Shown here: piece by piece, positions 54,785 through 64,000 of the stretch
Layout: every line of letters begins with the position of its first letter
Position numbering within the stretch: position 1 is the first letter of the stretch
NCBI GenBank assembly: GCA_964020155.1
Contig: OZ026557.1
Span: forward strand, 31,001-95,000
Direction: 5' to 3'
Source: Chondrilla cf. caribensis
Taxonomy: Eukaryota > Porifera > Demospongiae > Chondrillida > Chondrillidae
DNA length: 64,000 nucleotides
Notes under the pieces: model-generated
Told to the model about the DNA's origin: nothing
What the model saw: the letters and a program-made list of their open reading frames with translations, nothing else
The model's database searches: none
Made by a program: the position numbers and the translations under genes

Positions 54785-56045
54785 ATGGCAGCTTTGGCTA
54801 TGAAACCAAGGAGACTCTACGGTTTTTGGAGACAAAGTAATAAATATTTAATATGACTCGATGGGTTCAGTTAGATCCCCATTTATATTGGATTTTTGCT
54901 TTATGTATAGGTTTTGGTCCGTATCGAGTGCGTTCCGAGTCGAATTTTGCAGAATCAATGGCTAAGGAGGAAATGCATGCCAAACGAACACTGTCTACTT
55001 GGAAAAAAATTGTGTGTCTAATTTAGAGTATGTACGTCTATTACTTGTTAATGTGCTTTTGGTTTATCACTTTCAGTCGCTATTCATCGCTGCTCCTGTC
55101 GTTGGCTACCTGACATGGAAGAACTTGATCGGTGAGTGCTATCCACAGTACCGGCCTAGGAAACCACGGCTTTGTATCTGATTAAGAGTCCATTTGGTGG
55201 GCCTCTTGTCGCCATGTACACCTCTTATCATCACGTACACCTCTTGACACACACACCAGTAGTGTCCCAATATTCATCTGTCAGTGTTTATTCCGCCTTG
55301 TATAGCCGCAGAGAAGGATCATGAAGAGCATGCTTATTTTAATTGGCCTCATCTGAGGATCAGAAACAAGGTGTGTCTAACCTGCCCTTGTCACATGATA
55401 ATCATGTGTCCATGTGTGTGTACGTTTGTGATCTGCTCAGCCGTTCCCCTGGGGAGATGGAGACAAGACTCTCTTCCACAACCCACACACCAACCCCTGT
55501 CCTCCGGGAGATGACTCTAGGGAGTCACTAGCAGCTGAGTCAATGGTTAGTGTGCCTATCGGTATCAAAGTGTTTGGGTGTATCCTGGTTCAGCACAGCC
55601 TATTGGCTGATATTTCGCTAAGGAGCTATTTTTGAGGTTATGAGAAGTGTTGTTTGTGGTATCCAGTGGTTTGTTCTTGCCTTGTAGCATCCAATAACGA
55701 GATTCATAACTTACATGCTCCCTGACCGTGAGAGGGAAGACAGAATAAGAGAGGACCACCTCAGATTCATGCAAGAACAGAAAGAAAGATTGTATCTTTC
55801 AGTGCATAACCACACATTCTGGTAGAGTAGTCTGACACGTCACAGTAGACTAGTGAATGGGTCAATGGACCAATTGAGTAAACTTCTGTACTGGAGTGTT
55901 TCCAACACTTCCTTGACTCCCCCCTCGTAGCTTAGCTCGTAAGGAGAAGCTTTTGAATGAACCAGTCCCTCTTCAGCCAATGGATGTTGTTACAGAAATG
56001 AATATCAGATCATCAGAACGGAGGTCTCATTCGGGATTGGATTGA
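54785..56045 (+). CDS. Cytochrome c oxidase subunit 6A with apparent C-terminal extension
   Basis: Small nuclear-encoded subunit of mitochondrial complex IV. Exons yield a presequence-like N-terminus ([17 protein letters not shown]), a matrix stretch, one membrane segment ([18 protein letters not shown]), then the family signature [20 protein letters not shown] and [15 protein letters not shown]. Vertebrate COX6A ends a few residues later. Here the frame continues as [16 protein letters not shown], and two further exons (about 55688-55792 and 55931-56045) can be spliced in frame, adding about 70 charged residues ([18 protein letters not shown]..., [14 protein letters not shown]...). If the donor at 55547 is not used, the protein ends at 55635 instead. 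The extension could also be a separate small gene. COX6A identity is sure, the 3' structure is not. Confidence 0.8.
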
Positions 56046-56699
56046 CATGTTCATATTTATCGTCATGTATGGTGTATTGTATATGATCAGTAGTGCAATT
56101 ACTATACAAGATCTATAGTAATGTATAGCTAGCAATGTCAATATTAATGTATAATATAATTATTATTGTACAAGATGTAGTGTATTATACAAGATCACTA
56201 GTATAGCACAGTGTAGTTATTGATCAATAGTAGTGAATAGGAGGGTATTCATGGATAAACGGTAATGCACCTTGGACTTATGTATGCCAAAGTTTGCCTG
56301 TTTAATGTTGAATGGATTGTGTTCATATCACTGGACTTTCAATTTCAGCAGTGGTGAGTCCACCCACTCTCATCTCGGTACATCAAGTTCTTCCTCTAGT
56401 TTAACACGCAAACACCTTGACAGGTTTTAGAAACACAAGTCACTAATACCACTACATGCACATAGGTGGATCAATACATGGATATTGCAGAATACACAAT
56501 TATCAAAAAATTGAATGTGAATAAATGACACAATTTTACATAAGCACGTACCAGACAACCACTACCTACACCATAAGTATAAAGTGCTATCCATTAAGAC
56601 TCAATCAAAACAAGTTCTATTTAATAATATTCTCAGTTAATACTATGGATACTGTCTGTGATGTCAGGGACAGGTGAGGTGATCAGAGTGATTTCTTCC
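56046..56699. other. COX6A-G-beta convergent spacer
   Basis: A 654-bp AT-rich spacer with no coding exon seen. A plus-strand AATAAA occurs at 56520-56525, and a minus-strand ATTAAA (plus-strand TTTAAT at 56620-56625) lies 75 bp past the G-beta stop. Confidence 0.5.
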
Positions 56700-57020
56700 T
56701 CAATTCCAAATTCTCAACCAGCTGTCCCAGGAGCCAGTAGCCACAGCCAGACCATCTTGTGTTACTCCCAAACAACTGATCCTGTTGTCATGGCCTGTCA
56801 TGATCCCTGCTCTCTCTCCTTTCAGTGTGTCCCAGACATAACAGTTGTAGTCGTCATATCCAGCCAGCAGAAGACGCCCGGATATGGAGAATCCCACACT
56901 TGTGATACCCGATGATATTAGTTCATACGAGTAGGTCATCAGCTCCTGAAGAGAAGGGAGTACGTATATCTGATACCTTACAGCTATCAGGTTTGCACCG
57001 CGTGCACACACACACACACA

Positions 57021-57086
<66 letters not shown>

Positions 57087-58663
57087 CACACACACCACAC
57101 ACACACACACCACACACACACCACATACTTGGTCAGCACGCAGATCAAACAGTCTACAAGAAGCATCGTCAGAACCAGTGGCAAATGCTTTACCATTGGG
57201 GAAGAACTGTGAATTGACAAGGTTGAAATTGAAATTTCAAAAGAAGCAAACTTAACAAATTCCAAACTCACAGATACAGCATTGATATCCTGGTCATGTC
57301 CAGTGAACGTTTGATGACACTGTCCATCTCTGATATCCCACAACTAAACAGAGCAAAGATCATGACTACAGACCTGTATCAACATGTACATGCCACTGGC
57401 CTTAGCAGTGTACGTAAGTATGTACAGGGTGCATCGTGGAGGACTCAACATAATGCAGTGGAATCATAAAGTACCACAATTCAGATTACAATGGATTGTA
57501 ATTCTCTTGTAGTAGAATTGTATTACTTTCTATCAATATTGAAAATATCGTAGTTTGATCATGCTCAATCACAGTGAAATCATTAAAAATTAGTAATTAC
57601 TCCAACTCTATCAAGTGTATTTATCTTGTTATGATGTCATAACGTAATGTAATTGTAACCTCCCCATATAATTACATTAAAACACTATCAAGTTTCCATG
57701 AGGGCCCACAGGTGATCACAGTACTGACCTTGGCAGTGGCATCGCAGGCTCCTGATACAAAGATGTTGTCCTCTCCAGGTGCCAGTGAGATGCTCATGAC
57801 ATCCCCAGTGTGGCCAAGGAATGTGTTTATTAACTGTCCGGTCTCCAGACTCCACAGGGCACTGCACAAATGAGGAATACGTAAAACACATGTAATAACA
57901 CACACACACACACACATACACACACTGCAAACCCATCCCATACACAGCATTCCACCATTAACTGGCAATAATAACAAAGCGATTGAAAATAGCTGATAAC
58001 AGGAAAGTTAATGGGGTGCATGTATGTGTACCTGTAATTGATATCAAGGACAAGGGGAATGTCCTCACATTACACAAAACATCAAGATGTAGGTATAGAA
58101 GGAAAAGCATATAAAGGATGAAGAGAAGGTGGTCTGCTGGCATTGTACTCACCAGCTCATGTCACCGGAGCTTGTTAGGATCTGTGTGTCATTGAGGAAT
58201 CGGCAACAGGAGAGGTACCCTGTGTGTCCTTGTAACTCTCTGGTGACCCTTACGTTGCCCTCTCTAGTTCTGAGATTGTAAATAGAGCAAATGTTGTCCA
58301 GACCACCTGTGTGTGGGCGGGGAGAGAGAGTGTGAGTGAATCAACAGTACTCAAGTAACACATGGCTCAAGTAACATACCACAAGCCACCAGGTTTCCAG
58401 AGGGAGAGTAGGCACAGGTCATTACCCAGCTTGATCTGAGAGGTATGGCATGTATCTTGTTTGTTGTGTAGCCATCCCACACGATGAGCTTCCCATCTTG
58501 AGAGGCTGACACCAGTTGTCTGAGGGAAAGAGCGTACAACCTCGTGAAGAATGTTGACACACACACACAGACAGACAGATAGACAGACAGACAGACAGAC
58601 AGACACACACACACACACACACAAAGACAGACAGACAGACAGACACACACACACATACACACA

Positions 58664-58735
<72 letters not shown>

Positions 58736-60207
58736 GCTATCACTAGCCCAATGCATGGAGTAGATCTTGGCTAAGTGTCCTCTAAGGGTCTTCCTCACTT
58801 TGAAGTTCACTCTACTAACTGGGTCTACATTCTGAGCAGCCTAAAACAACGCCACATAAACAGTCCTGGTGAGTACCTGTTCATACACCACATTGTCACA
58901 GCAGTACCAAACACCATGTAGACATCAACTCAAATGCAAATACCTAAGATACTTTACATATCCGCTAACATGCATCTCATTGACGCACGACACACACCAC
59001 ACACACTGTATCATGTGACGTTTAGTATCTTCTTTTGGATACTGAATCTAGTGCAAGCTTCACTGAAATTGGATAACAACCATCAATGGAGATACGTATG
59101 TCAACAAGGAAGGGAGCCCCAGTACACAGGGGATGAGGGAGCACCAGTACACAGGGGATGAGGGAGCACTAGTACACAGGGGATGAGGGAGCACCAGTAC
59201 ACAGGGGATGAGGGAGCCCCAGTACACAGGGGGTGAGGGAGCACTAGTACACAGGGGATGAGGGAGCACCAGTACACAGGGGGTGAGGGAGCCCCAGTAC
59301 ACAGGGGGTGAGGGAGCACTAGTACACAGGGGGTGAGGGAGCACCAGTACACAGGGGGTGAGGGAGCACTAGTACACAGGGGATGAGGGAGCACTAGTAC
59401 ACAAAGGGTGAGGGAGCCCCAGTACACAGGGGGTGAGGGAGCCCCAGTACAAAGAGGATGAATGAGAAGATTTGAAACAAGCTCCCAACTCACTAAGTGA
59501 CAGTCTAAACGTGGCAACAGAGAAGTCCACGAATGTCATTAGCACTTTCCATTACAAGATGACACTAAACAGAAGTTGGTTTACAAAAGTTTGTGGACGT
59601 GCATGCGAGGTGGAGGGCACAGCCATACTCACCTGTACTAAGGAGGTGTCCCGCACAGCCATACGCTCATTCTAAAAGAAAATAAAGACTTCATATAAAG
59701 AAAAGACACTTAATACTACAAACAAACAACAAATGATTCAAAGTCGACCATGATCACAGATCCCTGCTCCACAACAGACACGACATCTTATATTCTCCTA
59801 TTACGAGGTAGGCTGGAGCCCGGCGGACTCAACCACCCGTCACCTCATCCGCTGCACCATGAAGATGAATGGGGGTTAGTTCCACTCCGAGGGACAACAG
59901 TCGACTGACCGTATAAAGATCAAAGATTTACTTCGTGCGACGACTACTAATAGTACTACCACACGAGGTGGTTACACGAGGTGGGTACACAGTGGACGCT
60001 CGAACAACGTGTACAAGGGACAGAAAAACTGACATAGAAGTACACACTGATGTAAAGACTAATAAACGCACGAATATCACAAACACTGTATAGTGTAAGA
60101 GAACTATTTCTCTTAAAACAAGAGATTATTTCTGCGAAACTCACTCTAATCTTCGACCTCAAATGTTCGGCCTCTTCTCGCAAACCTTGGACTTCTTTGT
60201 CATTCAT
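56700..60207 (-). CDS. Heterotrimeric G-protein beta subunit (GNB1-4 type)
   Basis: Seven-bladed WD40 protein that pairs with G-gamma and signals from G-protein-coupled receptors at the plasma membrane. Minus-strand exons join from [20 protein letters not shown] (N-terminal coiled-coil helix for G-gamma) through [161 protein letters not shown] and [20 protein letters not shown], ending [10 protein letters not shown]. Length and sequence match GNB1-4 rather than GNB5. Introns contain large GT tracts, in gene sense, and a 25-bp minisatellite. Confidence 0.96.
57003..57123. repeat. (CA)n tract in G-beta intron
   Basis: CA on plus with CCACACAC interruptions, GT in gene sense, reaching to the donor at about 57125. 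Confidence 0.93.
58553..58733. repeat. (CA)n/(CAGA)n tract in G-beta intron
   Basis: Mixed CA and CAGACAGA blocks; the pure CA part ends at the donor (gene sense AGCAG, then GTGTGTG). Confidence 0.94.
59108..59456. repeat. 25-bp minisatellite in G-beta intron
   Basis: About 14 copies of GAGCACCAGTACACAGGGGA plus TGAGG, with GCCCC and GGGGTG variants. Confidence 0.95.
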
Positions 60208-60581
60208 TGCTATCTTTCTTCGACAACTGCTTCAGGAAATTAGCAAATGTAACGACAGATCCGTAAATCTCGCGGTCTTCCTATCCACTGACTGTCTCGA
60301 TGTATTCGGGAAGACGACCGTATTCGACGAGGAGCGGCCACAGTCTCTCCAGCAGTGGAATGTGGGAGTGCGGTAATTGCTCCATATAAGGAGCGCCGCC
60401 ATTGTTTGCGTAAATATAGTATGTTACTATTTTTAGACCACCGCTCGACCCTTTCCTTTCACTTCCTGTACACTAAACAGTGCTTCCGATTCAAGTGGTG
60501 TTGGTACTGGATAAAATGATACATGCAAAACTAGTTAACAAAAAATAACTCTAGTTTTCCTATGAATTCTTCAAAGGTCAA
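60208..60581. promoter_or_regulatory. G-beta upstream region
   Basis: A 374-bp spacer with a GCCGCCATTGTT sequence at about 60398-60410, resembling a YY1 site. No exon seen. Confidence 0.4.
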
Positions 60582-62387
60582 CTACTTTGTTTCTTCCTCC
60601 TTTTCTTTACTCTCCTCCTCCTTGGTCTTCTCACGTTCAAGGAACTCCTTCCCTTCCTGTGGAAGTACAAGTTGATGCCCATGTAGCAAAGCTGTGAACA
60701 TGCTTTTAACACAATTCTGACACAAGGTCAACCAACCACCAGTACTAAACAACAAATACATAAAAACACCAGTTAATATTGTGTGTGTGTGTGCGCACGT
60801 GTGTACTGTGTGTGTGCATGTGTGTACTTGTGTGTGTTGTGTAGTGTGTGCACGCGCAGTAATGTGTGTGATTGATGTGCTCTTAGCAAAATCCCTGTCA
60901 GAACCTTGGCAGTGACAGCCATAGTTCCTTCTTTTTTCAAAGCAGCCTTCTTTTTTGGAGATTTCTTAGGAGAAGGAGAAGCCTTAACAGGTGAGCCTCC
61001 ACCACTCTTCCTCTTAGTTTGGGCCCTGGTACGTCCTAGGCTTTCACCTCCTTGTAGTATGGAGTTAGCATCCTGGAAAGGAACAATGCAGGAAGAACAT
61101 GGGATGCGCACAATTGTGTACGTACACGTGTTTATCAGCTGGAATCTCAGTGCTAAACCTTAAAAGAACATATCCATGCCCAACACAGCACTCAGTACCA
61201 CAATGAACACACAACACACCGCAGTAGTGGCAGCCACTGTGGTCTGCCTCTTAACGCGAGGAGACTTCCTTGGACTTGACTTTGTGTCTTGTCCCCGGGT
61301 TTTACCCAAGCTCTCGTTACCTAGCAACTGGGCTCCTTCCTAAGGAACAGATCAGGGACATGTGACAATACTGGACACACATCCAACACATCATACCTCA
61401 TGACACTACTGGACACACATCCAACACATCAGACCTCATGACACTACTGGACACACATCCAACACATCAGACCTCATGACACTACTGGACACACATCCAA
61501 CACATCAGACCTCATGACACTACTGGACACACATCCAACACATCAGACCTCATGACACTACTGGACACACATCCAACACATCAGACCTCATGACACTACT
61601 GGACACACATCCAACACATCAGACCTCATGACACTACTGGACATACATCCAACACATCAGACCTATAGGCATGATAGTCACATTCTACATTCCAACAACA
61701 TCTTTAAGGTCACACGCTAATCAAACTATGCAATTCCAACACTTGTCATCTGCACACTTGTCCCTCAACCAAAAGAGGAATTCACCAGACATTCCATTCC
61801 ACATTGCATATTGATAGACACTGATCGCTAGGTTGCAGCAGATAATGACCAGGCAGGTACACACAATGTGACGTCCAAACACATGCAAAGTGGTCTAGCG
61901 TTACAGTGTCAGTTCCATCACACACACCTCAGCCGTGGCAGCCATTGTGGTGGTCCGGGGGACTTTGGGCTTGGGTGGAGCCTCCTCTTCATTGATTTCG
62001 TCAAGTTGCTTCTGCTGCCCTCTTGTCTTGGCGTCGTCATCAGGCTTTGAACCGTCCCTGTTCAGATATTCCTTACCCTCCTGCAGGAGCATCAAACGAC
62101 CATGATCTCAAACACAAAAGCATTGTGGACAATTGAAATCATGAGAATGAAAACGCATAAAATACCGAGAAGAAGCGAGTAATTATCGAATGTTTGTGAG
62201 AAGGAGTGAAATATAATGTTCTCATGCTGGAAAAACAACAACAAACACTGTCGATGTCGTTCACAAGAAACAAATTCGAATCTCAGAAAAGAAGAACATT
62301 AACAAAACAAAACAGTAAGCTTACCTGAGCAGTAACAGCCATAGTATTGTCTCGTTTGAGACCTGGAGCAACAGGAGCGGTAGACAT
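60582..62387 (-). CDS. Unrecognised basic protein with exon-encoded repeats
   Basis: Five phase-0 exons on the minus strand give about 192 residues. I do not recognise the family. Exons 2-5 begin with related motifs (EGKEYL, EGAQLL, DANSIL, EGKEFL). Exons 1-4 end with related motifs (TMAVTAQ, TMAATAE, TVAATTA, TMAVTAK), so a conserved TMAxTA-EGxxxL element spans every exon junction. Exons 3 and 4 also share ESLGKTRGQ / ESLGRTRAQ and a Lys/Ser/Pro-rich run (SPKKSPKKKAALKK) like histone H1 or HMG tails. The last exon is an acidic/basic charged helix ending EEETK. No membrane segment or signal peptide; probably nuclear or nucleic-acid binding, but this is inference. More exons could be hidden in the introns. 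Confidence 0.65.
61352..61663. repeat. 38-bp minisatellite in basic repeat gene intron
   Basis: About eight copies of a 38-bp unit with CATGACACTACTGGACACAC and ATCCAACACATCAGACCT. Confidence 0.95.
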
Positions 62388-62550
62388 GGCGCACAAATCC
62401 CCTAAAAGCTTGAAGCTGAAGCGAAGGCAGTAAAAGCACGCGTGTCTTGCTGAAGTGCAAAGCGATCCGAGAACACGGAATTATCCGGAAAATGTAGGTT
62501 TCCGGTTTAAGATTATCTCAAACGCAAACTAGAGAACGCATTCCAATAAA
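62388..62550. promoter_or_regulatory. Divergent promoter between basic repeat gene and OPA1-like gene
   Basis: A 163-bp interval between divergent start codons. No TATA box near either start; the OPA1-like ATG lies in AAAATGGCGA. Confidence 0.4.
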
Positions 62551-64000
62551 ATGGCGAGATGCTTGTTTGCTGGTAGGGTCGCTCGGAAGCACGTTTCTTT
62601 GATTATAGGACAGCAAACACGACATTCAGTAAATTACACTTCACTGGGAGTGCACGAGCGTTCTGGGAAGGTTCTTGTTCCCTTTCAGCAGTAAGATTTA
62701 TCTGACACACCAGCTCCCTGATCTCGCTACTACTTTGTAACTGTCCCTTTTGCAGTGCTGCTGTAGATCAGAGGTCTCTGTTCTCGTCTGGCGGGGGAGA
62801 TCCAGGAGGGTTCATGTCAAAACTGGCAAGGCGGATTATGTGGGCGGGTCTGCTGATGGGTGTGTCAGCAGCCGGCCTTCTTTATGTGTGTTGCCTACAT
62901 GCACTGTGTGTACTGTGTGTGCTGTATGTACTATGTGCACTGTGTATACTGTGTGTGCTGTGTGTACTGTATGTACTGTTAGTACTGTGTGTACAGTGTG
63001 TTGTGTGTGTATTGTGTGTGCTGTGTGTACTGTATGTACTATGTGCACTGTGTATACTGTGTGTGCTGTGTGTACTGTGTGCACTGTATGTACTGTATGT
63101 ACTGTGTGTACTGTATGTACTGTGTGTACTATGTGTACTGTGTGTAATGTATGTACTGTATGTACTGTGTGCACTGTGTGTACTGCGTGTACAGTGTGGC
63201 TGTGTGTACTGTATGTACTGTGTGTACTGTGTGTACTGCGTGTACAGTGTGGCTGTGTGTACTAGATGCACATACTGTGCACAAATCCCCAAATCCCCAT
63301 ATTGATCCTGTACCTCCTTCCACTGTCGATAGCTATACTCTAAACTTGCTGAAGGTGTTGGGAAGATGGCCTGGATGGAGAAATATTTACCTAAAAACAT
63401 GGCAAAAGGACTTTCGAATACTCTCTCCAAAGCATCTGACTGGGCAAAGAAGTGGAGTGAGAGAGAAAAGTCAAAAGAAGAGGTCGGTCTACTGATCTTC
63501 AGTTAGCTAATGTGCTGTCTTTCAGTGGTCCGTTATACCCCAGGGGGGGAGGGAGGAAGTGGAGAGCACAGGTGTCAGCCACACCCACAACTCTGCATCA
63601 GATGATTCCAGTATGAGAGAAAGGCGTTTGGAGAAGGAGAACAAAGACCTTGTGGTGTGTTGGGTACTCTACCCACTCCACCCACTCTACCCACTCCACC
63701 CACTCTGCCCACTCCACCCACTCCACCAGCTCTACCAACTCCACCCACTCCACCAGCTCTACCAACTCCACCCACTCCACCCACTCCACCCACTCTACCA
63801 ACTCCACCCACTCCACCCACTCCACCCACTCTACCAACTCCACCCACTCCACCCACTCTACCAACTCCACCCACTCCACTCACTGTATTTACATCTCTCT
63901 GTAGAGTTTGATGGAGAAGAAAGAAAAGGAGATTCATGAATTAAGAAGTGCTTTGCGGCGAAAATCTACTGAAACTAGTTATGAAGGCCCCAAGGTAGTA
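62551..64000 (+). CDS. OPA1-like mitochondrial dynamin GTPase, 5' part
   Basis: Probably the N-terminal part of the inner-membrane fusion GTPase OPA1/Mgm1; the GTPase domain would lie beyond the window. Exons 62551-62690, 62756-62885, 63333-63482, 63526-63654 and 63905-63994 join in frame. Residues 1-40 are a basic amphipathic presequence (MARCLFAGRVARKHVSLIIG). A single membrane segment follows (RIMWAGLLMGVSAAGLLYLY), then a charged helical region (KLAEGVGKMAWMEKYLPKNM) and a coiled coil RRLEKENKDLVSLMEKKEKE. The stretch ERRLEKENKDL resembles LERLEKENKEL of vertebrate OPA1. No GTPase motif is visible here, so the assignment rests on the topogenic signals and the short coiled-coil match. Confidence 0.55.
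62888..63260. repeat. TGTACTGTGTG low-complexity array in OPA1-like intron
   Basis: Degenerate array of TGTACTGTGTG/TGCACTGTATG units starting right after the donor at 62886. Confidence 0.92.
63661..63892. repeat. CCACCCACTC repeat array in OPA1-like intron
   Basis: Array of 9-10 bp units (CCACCCACTC, TACCAACTC), pyrimidine-rich up to the acceptor at about 63904. Confidence 0.92.

Noticed and set aside
62836..63430. Val/Cys/Leu-rich and His/Thr/Ser-rich open frames near the right edge
   Set aside because: Translations of the TGTACTGTGTG array in an intron of the OPA1-like gene.

Overview
This window is nuclear DNA from an animal with a compact, gene-dense genome. The evidence is spliced genes with short GT-AG introns (many 50-150 bp), animal-type families (CARD caspase, lysyl hydroxylase, polyhomeotic-like FCS/SAM protein, animal-type TOR, COX6A, OPA1-like, cilium protein CFAP107) and almost no intergenic space. 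An early-branching invertebrate such as a sponge would fit, but that is inference from compactness; nothing here proves the lineage. I see no tRNA, rRNA, CRISPR array, operon promoter or autonomous transposon.

Layout, left to right: a MITE-like inverted-repeat element (about 384-725); DDX19 RNA helicase (+); P5B cation ATPase of the ATP13A family (+), whose stop is 35 bp before COPS2 (+); a CARD caspase (-); PLOD lysyl hydroxylase (+); DR1/NC2-beta (-) and ALG3 (+) with start codons 24 bp apart; glycogen branching enzyme GBE1 (-) with an unusual repetitive C-terminal tail; THOC3 (+); RER1 (-); CFAP107-like (+); the whole MTOR kinase gene (-, about 12.6 kb); a six-finger C2H2 protein with a Gln/Ser/Tyr repeat tail (-); an FCS zinc finger/SAM protein (-); COX6A (+); a G-protein beta subunit (-); an unrecognised basic repeat protein whose repeats coincide with exons (-); and the 5' part of an OPA1-like gene (+) running off the right edge.

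The genes are mostly housekeeping and do not form one pathway: mRNA export (DDX19, THOC3), transcription control (DR1, zinc-finger protein, FCS/SAM protein), secretory pathway and glycosylation (ALG3, PLOD, RER1), growth and energy (MTOR, GBE1, COX6A, OPA1-like), signalling and turnover (G-beta, COPS2, caspase). Neighbours are arranged mainly as divergent pairs 24-230 bp apart and convergent pairs 43-650 bp apart, so promoters must be shared and 3' ends must nearly overlap.

The most distinctive feature is that introns are swollen by tandem repeats. At least twenty minisatellites (periods 18-64 bp, many at 25-26 bp) and a dozen dinucleotide tracts occur. Several minisatellites include the authentic splice donor or acceptor in their repeat unit, and most dinucleotide tracts read GT on the coding strand and start at or next to the 5' splice site. 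The most unusual protein-level features are the GBE1 tail ending in a CaaX-like motif, a triplicated N-terminal motif in MTOR, and the exon-modular repeat protein.
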